This document shows, one piece after another, positions 1-5,013 of a stretch of DNA of 5,034 nt. Source of the DNA: JBBAFM01 sp041655415 (lineage in GTDB: Bacteria; Bacillota; Clostridia; Peptostreptococcales; JAAYPU01). Every line of letters begins with the position of its first letter. Position 1 is the stretch's first letter. A program made the translations under genes and the position numbers. The stretch covers positions 1 to 5,034 of the forward strand of contig CAYSBC010000095.1 in the NCBI GenBank assembly GCA_964429195.1. The letters run 5' to 3'. The notes beneath the pieces were generated by a model. That model was not told the DNA's origin. It saw only the letters and a list, made by a program, of their open reading frames with translations, and searched no databases.

Positions 1-2
1 CA

Positions 3-1448
3 TCCCATGGATACCTGATTAATCAGTTTCTAAGTCCTTATTCCAACAAGAGAACAGATAAATATGGCGGAAGCTTGGAAAACCGAATGAGATTCATTGA
101 AGAGATTATCAAGGGTATAAGGGATAAGTGTGGGAAAGATTTCGTTATAAGTGTAAGAATACCTGCAGATGAATTTTTAGAAGAGTTTGGAATAAGTGAA
201 GAGGGGATAAACCTTCAAGAGGGAGTAAGGATAGCAAAGTATATAGATAATTTAGGAGTGGATGCTATTAATGTTACCTCCGGTATTTTTTTAACTACGA
301 ATACTATCATTGAGCCAACATCCTATCCCCAAGGCTGGAGAAGCCATTTGGCAGAGGAAGTAAAAAAAGTTGTAAAAGCTCCTGTTATAGCGGCAAGTGT
401 TATTAGAAAGCCGGAATACGCAGAAGAATTACTAGAGAAGAATATTGTCGATTTCGTAGCCTTAGGTAGAGGGCTCTTGGCAGATCCAGAATGGGTAAAG
501 AAGGTTGAAGAAGGAAGAGAAGGCGAAATAAGACCGTGTATCTCATGCTTGCATTGTTTGGAATTGGTCTATGCAGAAAAAGGATCAGAATGTGCTGTCA
601 ATGTTGAAGCAGCTAGAGAGCTAAAGTTACCGGATTTAATTCAAGATGGTAAAGAGAGAGTCGTTGCCATCATAGGAGCAGGCCCTGCAGGCATGGAAGC
701 AGGAAGCATACTAGCTATGAGAGGATTTAAGCCAATCCTATTTGAAAGAGAAAAGGAAGTGGGCGGACAGCTGCAATTGGCAAATAAACCTCTCCATAAA
801 GAAAAAATGAACTGGCTCATTGATTACATGGCGAATCAACTTAATCTGCTGGGGGTAGAAATAAGACTCGGTACTGTGCCTAGCATAGAAGAAATAAAAA
901 AATTAGACCCTTACGCAGTCTTTGTAGCAACTGGAGCGAGTGAAATAGTTCCTAAAATACAAGGTGTTGATAACGAAAATGTTCACTTAGTGTCTGATAT
1001 ATTGAAAAGCAAGGTAAAAATTGCAGGTCAAGAGGTAGTCGTCATAGGTGGGGGCATGACTGGACTTGAGACAGCAGAATTATTAGCTGAACAGGGTAAC
1101 AAGGTTACCATAATCGAAATGCTAGGCAAAATAGGTCAGGGGATCTATACTCCTAACCGTATCGATATCATAAACAGATTGAAAAAACATGGCGTTAAAA
1201 TGCTTGCTAATCATAAACTTAAAAGCATTGTCGATACAAAGGTGGTACTAGAGGATCTTATTAAAGAGACAGCTATAGAAATGACGGCAGACCATGTCAT
1301 TTTATCCTTAGGGGTTAAATCCAACAATCAAATTGTGGAAGGCATTAAGCAAAGTTTTGAGAATGTAAAAGTAATTGGAGACGCTCAGGAAACTGGAAGG
1401 ATAGCACATGCTATTAAAGCAGGACATATGGAAGCCCGCAATTTATGA
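3..1448 (+). CDS. Old-Yellow-Enzyme / 2,4-dienoyl-CoA reductase-like NAD(P)H:flavin oxidoreductase with 4Fe-4S and FAD domains (5' partial)
   Basis: This is the C-terminal 481 residues of a modular flavin/iron-sulfur reductase; the start lies outside the window. The TTG at 75 is not a start: it encodes the Leu of the conserved GGSLENRMRF segment, and the same frame is open from base 3, giving HGYLINQFLSPYSNKRTDKYGG, the OYE-barrel signature. Visible order: end of the FMN TIM barrel (to about residue 170), a 4Fe-4S motif with C179, C182, C185 and C197 (C-x2-C-x2-C-x11-C), an FAD dinucleotide fold (GAGPAG, 225-230), an inserted NAD(P)H fold (GGGMTG, 349-354), and a C-terminal FAD segment starting IGDAQETGRIAHAIKAG. 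Family members (FadH, BaiCD/BaiH, clostridial enoate reductases) reduce activated C=C bonds in the cytoplasm using electrons passed from NAD(P)H via FAD and the cluster to FMN. They are usually about 640-670 aa, so roughly 160-190 residues are missing. The tight cysteine spacing suggests the BaiCD/enoate side rather than E. coli FadH (x2, x3, x11). The substrate cannot be told from sequence. Confidence 0.9.
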   Translation, partial: SHGYLINQFLSPYSNKRTDKYGGSLENRMRFIEEIIKGIRDKCGKDFVISVRIPADEFLEEFGISEEGINLQEGVRIAKYIDNLGVDAINVTSGIFLTTNTIIEPTSYPQGWRSHLAEEVKKVVKAPVIAASVIRKPEYAEELLEKNIVDFVALGRGLLADPEWVKKVEEGREGEIRPCISCLHCLELVYAEKGSECAVNVEAARELKLPDLIQDGKERVVAIIGAGPAGMEAGSILAMRGFKPILFEREKEVGGQLQLANKPLHKEKMNWLIDYMANQLNLLGVEIRLGTVPSIEEIKKLDPYAVFVATGASEIVPKIQGVDNENVHLVSDILKSKVKIAGQEVVVIGGGMTGLETAELLAEQGNKVTIIEMLGKIGQGIYTPNRIDIINRLKKHGVKMLANHKLKSIVDTKVVLEDLIKETAIEMTADHVILSLGVKSNNQIVEGIKQSFENVKVIGDAQETGRIAHAIKAGHMEARNL

Positions 1449-1460
1449 GTTGTGGTAAAT

Positions 1461-1512
1461 AGATAACAAAGGAGACATGCACAGAAATATGTCTCCTTTG
1501 TTGTCTCTTTTT
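1461..1512 (+). terminator. Strong intrinsic terminator of the reductase gene, possibly bidirectional with tyrS
   Basis: Arms 1461-1478 and 1489-1506 form an 18-bp stem whose only non-Watson-Crick pair is one U·G. The loop is 10 nt (1479-1488) and a T-rich tract (1506-1512) follows. It lies 12 bases after the reductase stop. The hairpin also lies 37 bases past the tyrS stop on the other strand, where the trailing sequence is only moderately U-rich (UUAUCUAUUU), so it may also end tyrS transcripts, less efficiently. Confidence 0.9.
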
Positions 1513-1548
1513 GATTTTATTGAATCGAGATTATTGCTGGATGCTCAT

Positions 1549-2778
1549 CTATTTTAGGATGATTTGATAATAGCTTTTCTTACCTTTTTTAATAAGTATT
1601 TTCCCATCATTAAACAGATCCTCAGTAACTATCATTTTTGAATCATTGACCTTCTTATCATCGATAGATAGGCCACCTTGCTTGATAAGGCGGTTTCCTT
1701 CACTTTTGCTTGGAATTAAACCTAAATTTACCATCAATGTAACGATATCGATATTAGCATTTAAGTCGTCTTGAGATATTTCATAGCTTGGCACATTATC
1801 CATGCTACCCTCTTTGGAGAACAAAGCACGGGCAGCTTCTTGAGCTTTGATAGCATCCTCTTCACTGTGTACTAGCTTTGTCACTTCAAAAGCCAATACC
1901 TCTTTAGCCTTATTTATTTCTGACCCTTCTAGATTTCCTAATGCATTAACTTCTTCCATTGGTAAAAAGGTAAGAAGAGATAAACAATTTTTAACATCGG
2001 CATCATCAACATTTCTCCAATATTGATAAAATTCATAAGGTGTTGTTTTTTCTGGATCAAGCCAAAGGGCACCCTTTTGTGTTTTTCCCATCTTAACTCC
2101 TTGGCTGGTTGCTAATAAAGTAAAGGTCATACCGTATACCTGTTTTCCATTAACACGTCTGACAAGATCAACACCACTTATGATATTCGACCATTGATCA
2201 TCACCACCTAATTGAAGCTTGCAATCGTATCGGTTGTTCAGCTCTAAAAAGTCATAGGATTGCATCAGCATATAGTTAAACTCTAGGAAAGACAATCCTT
2301 TTTCAAGTCTAGATTTAAAGCATTCTGCGGTTAACATACGATTAACTGAAAAGTGTCTTCCAATATCCCTAAGAAATGGAATGTACTGTAAATTCATAAG
2401 CCAATCTGCATTATTGACCATAATAGCTGCATTATCCTTTGAAAAGTCTAAGAACTTTTCGAAGAATTTGCCAAAACGATTGCAGTTATTGATTGTATCT
2501 TCGACAGTTAACATTTGCCGCATATCTGTTCTACCGGAAGGGTCACCAATCATACCTGTACCACCACCTAAAAGGATAATAGGTTTGTGACCGGCAGCTT
2601 GCATATGCATCATTGTAATAATTTGAAGAAAATGGCCTACATGGAGACTATCTGCAGTGGGGTCAAATCCTATATAAAAAGTTACAGATTCTTTCCCTAA
2701 AAGATCTTTTATTTCTTCCTCGTGAGTGGCTTGTTGAATAAAGCCTCTTTCTTTTAAAACATCATATACATTTCTCAT
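1549..2778 (-). CDS. tyrS: Tyrosyl-tRNA synthetase (EC 6.1.1.1)
   Basis: This class I aminoacyl-tRNA synthetase charges tRNA-Tyr with tyrosine using ATP in the cytoplasm. With the start at 2778 the protein has 409 aa, a normal length. Visible signatures: tyrosine-pocket Y35 in FYIGFDPTADSLHVGH; the HIGH-type motif HVGH (46-49); GGGTGMIGDPSG (71-82); Y169, Q173 and D176 in YMLMQSYDF; GGDDQW (191-196), where Bacillus and E. coli enzymes have GGSDQW; the KMSKS-type loop KMGKT (229-233); and a C-terminal S4 RNA-binding domain from about 346 (IPSKSEGNRLIKQGGLSI). The frame is open up to an ATG at 2829, but AGGAGG at 2786-2791 rules that start out. The real start is one of the tandem ATGs at 2781 (4-nt spacing) or 2778 (7-nt spacing, family-typical MRNVYDVLKERGF). 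It is single-cistron here, preceded by a tyrosine T-box leader and convergent with the reductase gene. Complete and apparently functional. Confidence 0.97.
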   Translation of the reverse strand: MRNVYDVLKERGFIQQATHEEEIKDLLGKESVTFYIGFDPTADSLHVGHFLQIITMMHMQAAGHKPIILLGGGTGMIGDPSGRTDMRQMLTVEDTINNCNRFGKFFEKFLDFSKDNAAIMVNNADWLMNLQYIPFLRDIGRHFSVNRMLTAECFKSRLEKGLSFLEFNYMLMQSYDFLELNNRYDCKLQLGGDDQWSNIISGVDLVRRVNGKQVYGMTFTLLATSQGVKMGKTQKGALWLDPEKTTPYEFYQYWRNVDDADVKNCLSLLTFLPMEEVNALGNLEGSEINKAKEVLAFEVTKLVHSEEDAIKAQEAARALFSKEGSMDNVPSYEISQDDLNANIDIVTLMVNLGLIPSKSEGNRLIKQGGLSIDDKKVNDSKMIVTEDLFNDGKILIKKGKKSYYQIILK

Positions 2779-2785
2779 CATAGAT

Positions 2786-2791
2786 CCTCCT
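2786..2791 (-). promoter_or_regulatory. Ribosome-binding site of tyrS
   Basis: AGGAGG on the minus strand lies 4 nt before ATG 2781 and 7 nt before ATG 2778. It decides the start and excludes the upstream in-frame ATG at 2829, which lies inside the leader just past the terminator U-tract. Confidence 0.85.
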
Positions 2792-2831
2792 AAACTTTCA
2801 TATATACATATATTTAAATTCAAAAACAAAT

Positions 2832-2874
2832 AAAAAAAGCGACTATTTTACACCTCTAAGGGCGAAATAACCGC
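2832..2874 (-). terminator. T-box regulatory terminator of tyrS leader
   Basis: GCGGUUAUUU (2874-2865) pairs with AAAUAGUCGC (2848-2839) including two wobbles, with a further short CGCC/GGUG helix above a bulge. Seven U residues follow (2838-2832). The 5' arm reuses GCGG of the T-box and the arm also contains CGCCC of the antiterminator, so the two structures exclude each other, as expected for transcription attenuation. Confidence 0.88.
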
Positions 2875-2897
2875 GGTACCACCTTAATTTAAACTCA

Positions 2898-2966
2898 AAT
2901 GAATTTACACTTTAACTGCGATAACGAGCAGACCGTCGAATGATAGCTCAGGAGTGTAAATTCATT
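2898..2966. repeat. Perfect 14-bp inverted repeat spanning the T-box specifier codon
   Basis: The arms at 2898-2911 (AATGAATTTACACT) and 2953-2966 (AGTGTAAATTCATT) are exact reverse complements separated by 41 bases. In the tyrS leader RNA the upstream arm holds the specifier codon UAC and the GAA of the specifier loop. The downstream arm lies between the CUGC/GCAG hairpin and the T-box. Pairing would be incompatible with a closed Stem I base, so it is either an alternative fold or a trace of duplication. Confidence 0.9.
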
Positions 2967-3061
2967 CATTAACATCTATAGTTTTGCACCAACCAACTAC
3001 TCTCTAAAAGATTATTAGGAACTACTGAATCCTTCATAGCCTTAAAATATTAATTTCTGCT

Positions 3062-3090
3062 ATAGTAACACAAGAATTTTTAAAAAGCAA
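3062..3090 (-). promoter_or_regulatory. Promoter of the tyrS T-box transcript
   Basis: On the minus strand TTGCTT (3090-3085) and TACTAT (3067-3062) are separated by exactly 17 bp. The -35 is weak (3 of 6 consensus bases) and the -10 fair (4 of 6). Transcription would begin near 3056-3054, just before T-box Stem I. The only other support is its correct position before the leader. Confidence 0.65.
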
Positions 3091-3111
3091 GCGGTTTTCA
3101 GGCTGTTAAAG

Positions 3112-3140
3112 TTGACAGAAGGAAAACATTATAATATAAT
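3112..3140 (+). promoter_or_regulatory. Perfect-consensus sigma-70/SigA promoter of rplM-rpsI
   Basis: TTGACA (3112-3117), a 17-bp spacer and TATAAT (3135-3140) match the housekeeping consensus in all 12 positions. An overlapping second TATAAT at 3130 has a 12-bp spacing and is not usable with this -35. Transcription should begin around 3147, giving a leader of roughly 85-90 nt. The -35 box is only 21 bp from the divergent tyrS -35. Confidence 0.9.
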
Positions 3141-3146
3141 AAAAAA

Positions 3147-3200
3147 GCTATTCGTGTAAAAGTTCACTAGCCCCGGATTTTGCATGATAAAAATTGAAAA
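3147..3200 (+). promoter_or_regulatory. Candidate ribosomal protein L13 leader (autoregulatory RNA)
   Basis: The rplM 5' UTR starts with a small hairpin. GCTA (3147-3150) pairs with TAGC (3168-3171), a TTC bulge follows, GTG (3154-3156) pairs with CAC (3165-3167), and AA/TT can extend the helix. After it come CCCCGG and an A-rich single-stranded stretch leading to the ribosome-binding site. Firmicutes are known to carry an L13 leader motif upstream of rplM, thought to bind the ribosomal protein. Position and compact hairpin fit, but I matched it by context and not by model, and the 3' boundary is a guess. Confidence 0.55.
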
Positions 3201-3221
3201 TAAAAATTTATGATAAAAATT
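3184..3221 (+). repeat. Direct repeat of ATGATAAAAATT in the rplM leader
   Basis: Two exact 12-base copies lie at 3184-3195 and 3210-3221, 26 bases apart. The second copy abuts the AGGAGG of rplM. Each contains an ATG with no good ribosome-binding site in front. The region is very A/T-rich, so low complexity may explain part of the match. Confidence 0.7.
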
Positions 3222-3227
3222 AGGAGG
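3222..3227 (+). promoter_or_regulatory. Ribosome-binding site of rplM
   Basis: AGGAGG lies 4 nt before ATG 3232 and 7 nt before ATG 3235, the same arrangement as at tyrS. The 7-nt spacing and the family-typical N-terminus MKSFIAKP favour 3235. Confidence 0.85.
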
Positions 3228-3234
3228 TACTATG

Positions 3235-3663
3235 ATGAAATCTTTCATAGCTAAGCCTCATGAAGTGGAAAGAAAATGGTACGTTGTTGATGCTGAAGGA
3301 AAAAATTTGGGAAGAATGTCTACTCAAATTGCAACGATTCTAAGAGGAAAACACAAACCAATCTACACACCTCATGTTGACACAGGAGATTATGTCATTG
3401 TGATAAATGCTGAAAAAGTAGCAGTTACAGGTAAAAAAAGAACAAATAAAATGTACAGACATCATACAGGTTACATTGGCGGATTAAAAGAGTTTTCTTT
3501 CGAAAAAATGTTAGAAAGAAAACCTGAAGCTATAGTGGAGCGTTCTGTTAAAGGTATGTTGCCTAAAGGACCGCTTGGTAGACAAATGTATACTAAACTT
3601 AAGGTTTATTGTGGGCCGGAGCATAAGCACGAGGCCCAAAAACCTGAAGTTTTAGAAATATAG
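3235..3663 (+). CDS. rplM: 50S ribosomal protein L13 (uL13)
   Basis: This is an early-assembly protein of the large ribosomal subunit that binds 23S rRNA. The product is 142 aa from ATG 3235 (143 from 3232), the usual length. Recognisable segments in order (numbered from 3235) are: ERKWYVVDAEGKNLGRMS near residues 12-29, ILRGKHKPIYTPHVDTGDYVIVINAEKV near 35-62, TGKK, MLPKGPLGRQMYTKLKVYCG near 108-127, and the C-terminal EHKHEAQKPEVLEI. It is the first gene of the L13-S9 operon, 18 nt ahead of rpsI, transcribed from the consensus promoter at 3112-3140 through a structured leader. Nothing is missing; codon use and composition resemble the neighbours. Confidence 0.98.
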   Translation: MKSFIAKPHEVERKWYVVDAEGKNLGRMSTQIATILRGKHKPIYTPHVDTGDYVIVINAEKVAVTGKKRTNKMYRHHTGYIGGLKEFSFEKMLERKPEAIVERSVKGMLPKGPLGRQMYTKLKVYCGPEHKHEAQKPEVLEI

Positions 3664-3681
3664 AGGGGAGGTAATCGAAGA

Positions 3682-4074
3682 ATGGCAAAGTTACAGTATA
3701 TAGGAACCGGTAGAAGGAAATCCGCTGTTGCGAGAGTTAGATTAATCCCTGGCGAAGGCAAGATTACTATTAACAAAAAAGATATTGAAGAGTTTTTTGA
3801 TTATGAGAGCTTAAAAAAAGAAATCAGAAGACCTTTTGAGATAACTGGTATGGTTGGAAGATTTGATGTAATAGCTACTGTCAAGGGCGGTGGATTCACA
3901 GGGCAAGCAGGAGCATTAAGACATGGTATTTCCAGAGCTTTAGTTCGATCGGATGCAGAATTAAGAAGTGCTCTTAAAAAAGCCGGATTCTTAACAAGAG
4001 ATCCAAGAATGAAGGAAAGAAAGAAATACGGACTTAAAAAAGCAAGAAAAGCTTCACAGTTCTCAAAGAGATAA
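3682..4074 (+). CDS. rpsI: 30S ribosomal protein S9 (uS9)
   Basis: This small-subunit protein has a basic C-terminal tail that reaches the P-site tRNA. The product is 130 aa, full length for the family. It shows the N-terminal YIGTGRRKSAVARVRLIPGEGKI, the central VKGGGFTGQAGALRHGISRAL and the basic tail, which ends KYGLKKARKASQFSKR, the conserved terminal S-K-R. GGAGGT at 3667-3672 lies 9 nt before the ATG. It sits 18 nt behind rplM with no promoter or terminator between them, so the two are cotranscribed. It is followed by an intrinsic terminator. Confidence 0.98.
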   Translation: MAKLQYIGTGRRKSAVARVRLIPGEGKITINKKDIEEFFDYESLKKEIRRPFEITGMVGRFDVIATVKGGGFTGQAGALRHGISRALVRSDAELRSALKKAGFLTRDPRMKERKKYGLKKARKASQFSKR

Positions 4075-4093
4075 TATTAATACGTTCAATATC

Positions 4094-4126
4094 AAGGAGT
4101 CACAGAAATGTGGCTTCTTTTGTTTT
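4094..4126 (+). terminator. Intrinsic terminator of the rplM-rpsI operon
   Basis: AAGGAGTCACA (4094-4104) pairs with TGTGGCTTCTT (4109-4119) over 11 bp with two G·U pairs. The loop is GAAA and the T-rich stretch TTGTTTT follows. It begins 20 bases after the rpsI stop. Confidence 0.9.
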
Positions 4127-4134
4127 GCTTTAAA

Positions 4135-4146
4135 ACTATATATAGT
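4135..4146. repeat. 12-bp perfect palindrome between rpsI and hsdR
   Basis: ACTATATATAGT is its own reverse complement and lies between the rpsI terminator and the hsdR promoter. Operators often look like this, but the AT-only core makes chance plausible. The rest of the 192-base gap (4075-4266) holds the terminator, promoter and ribosome-binding site described separately. Confidence 0.35.
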
Positions 4147-4177
4147 GTTAAACAAGGTCGAATTCAAGATAGTAACA

Positions 4178-4206
4178 TTGTAAACTTGAAGATTATTGAG
4201 TATAAT
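4178..4206 (+). promoter_or_regulatory. Predicted promoter of the hsdR-like gene
   Basis: TTGTAA (4178-4183, 4 of 6 consensus), a 17-bp spacer and a perfect TATAAT (4201-4206) lie 61 bases before the start codon and after the rpsI terminator. The gene is therefore likely transcribed independently of the ribosomal operon. Confidence 0.7.
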
Positions 4207-4253
4207 ATAACTTAATTATGAAGGTTTCTGAATCAGATAAAATACATATTGGC

Positions 4254-4259
4254 AGGAGG
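4254..4259 (+). promoter_or_regulatory. Ribosome-binding site of the hsdR-like gene
   Basis: AGGAGG ends 7 nt before ATG 4267. This fixes the start and excludes the in-frame TTG at 4249, which lies upstream of the site. Confidence 0.88.
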
Positions 4260-4266
4260 CATAAGA

Positions 4267-5013
4267 ATGAGCATTCCACACAATGAGAATTCGCGTGTAA
4301 AAATACCAGCCTTGGTTCATTTTACACGCCTTGATTATGAATATGTATCATTAAAAGAGTATTCAGGAACAATCGACCATGATACTAATATTTTTGTTGA
4401 TATTTTTCGTCAGTCAATAAACCATATTAACCGAACACGCTTATCTATCCAAGATGTAGAAAAAATAGTAGAAGATATTAGCTTTAAGCTGTCTAACGAT
4501 GACCTAGGGAAGGAGTTTTATTCCTTACTGTTAACAGGTTATAACGGGCTAAAACTAATAGACTTTGATTCGCAAAATGGTAGCTTGAACAGATATCAAA
4601 TTATTAGCGAGCTTACATATAAAAACGGATACGATGAATTTAGACCGGATATCACAATTTTAATAAATGGGATGCCTTTAGCATTTATAGAAGTAAAAAA
4701 ACCAAATAATAAAGATGGCATACAAGCAGAATATGCTCGCATGAACAAAAGATGCCAGAATAAAAAGTTTAGACGATTTATAAATATCACACAGCTTATG
4801 ATCTTTTCAAACAACAGTGAATATGACGACGCAGAGGCTGTACCTTTGGAGGGAGCATTTTATGCTGCCATCAACTATGAAAAGTTATTCTTTAGTCATT
4901 TTAGGGAAGAAAAAACTGATATTTTCACAGCTATCAAGAATATAGATGAGAAAGCAGAGCAATTTATATCATATGAGAATAATCTTGTTTGTATTATACA
5001 CTCACCAGAATAG
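4267..5013 (+). CDS. hsdR: Type I restriction enzyme R subunit, N-terminal nuclease part (truncated by in-frame TAG)
   Basis: The product is 248 aa and matches the N-terminal HSDR_N nuclease region of type I restriction endonuclease subunit R, which cuts DNA after ATP-driven translocation together with HsdM and HsdS. The PD-(D/E)xK core is visible: D128 in FRPDITILING, then E142 and K144 in AFIEVKKPN. The 14-residue D-to-E spacing equals that of EcoR124I (D151, E165, K167). The following segment RRFINITQLMIFSNNSEYDD (169-188) is typical of one HsdR subfamily. A full HsdR is about 1000 aa with two helicase-like motor domains; none is encoded here before the TAG at 5011-5013. The seven codons after the TAG read SSNINAF, and from memory relatives continue HSPE-F-x-TNLNP at this place, so the stop seems to interrupt the gene rather than end it. 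It is probably a decayed pseudogene 5' part; a sequencing error or true short protein remains possible. No hsdM or hsdS is within the window. Confidence 0.85.
   Translation: MSIPHNENSRVKIPALVHFTRLDYEYVSLKEYSGTIDHDTNIFVDIFRQSINHINRTRLSIQDVEKIVEDISFKLSNDDLGKEFYSLLLTGYNGLKLIDFDSQNGSLNRYQIISELTYKNGYDEFRPDITILINGMPLAFIEVKKPNNKDGIQAEYARMNKRCQNKKFRRFINITQLMIFSNNSEYDDAEAVPLEGAFYAAINYEKLFFSHFREEKTDIFTAIKNIDEKAEQFISYENNLVCIIHSPE

Larger units (their letters stand above)
2832..3056 (-). promoter_or_regulatory. Tyrosine T-box riboswitch leader of tyrS
   Basis: This transcribed leader senses uncharged tRNA-Tyr and controls read-through into tyrS. Read on the minus strand it has: a Stem I base with GGCU/AGCU and AGGA/UCCU pairings around a GA-rich kink; the specifier loop with AGUA on the 5' side and GAA on the 3' side; specifier codon UAC (2958-2956, Tyr) followed by the usual A; the conserved AGAGAG and GGUUGGUG apical elements with a UAGUU/AACUA stem (2999-2979); a small CUGC/GCAG hairpin that may be Stem III; and the T-box AAGGUGGUACCGCGG (2885-2871). 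The antiterminator pairs AAGG with CCUU (2861-2858) and GCG with CGC (2864-2862) around the 7-nt bulge UGGUACC, whose UGGU can pair with ACCA of a tRNA with discriminator A, as in tRNA-Tyr. The 5' limit is inferred from the promoter. Identification rests on sequence and hand-drawn pairing, not on a covariance search. Confidence 0.95.

Noticed and set aside
75..77. TTG as start codon of the reductase gene
   Set aside because: It encodes a conserved Leu inside the OYE signature, and the frame is open and homologous upstream to base 3.
191..196. GGDDQW instead of GGSDQW in TyrS (protein residues 191-196) as an active-site anomaly
   Set aside because: The catalytic Asp and Gln are retained, all other motifs are normal, and I believe this form is common among clostridial synthetases, so it is likely lineage variation. 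Coordinates given are residues of TyrS.
2381..2590. 69-codon plus-strand reading frame
   Set aside because: It is antisense within tyrS, has no ribosome-binding site and no recognisable protein features; it is a shadow of the synthetase gene.
2779..2829. N-terminal extension of TyrS from the ATG at 2829
   Set aside because: The extension would be translated from the stretch between the T-box U-tract and the ribosome-binding site, it is absent from TyrS proteins, and AGGAGG at 2786-2791 points to 2778/2781.
3184..3213. Nine-codon upstream ORF (MIKIENKNL) before rplM
   Set aside because: No convincing ribosome-binding site, very A-rich low-complexity coding; treated as part of the direct repeat instead.
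4218..4286. 22-codon ORF overlapping the hsdR start
   Set aside because: No ribosome-binding site in front; it merely reads through the hsdR ribosome-binding site in another frame.
4596..4814. 72-codon minus-strand reading frame
   Set aside because: It lies antisense inside the hsdR nuclease region, with no supporting ribosome-binding site or family resemblance.
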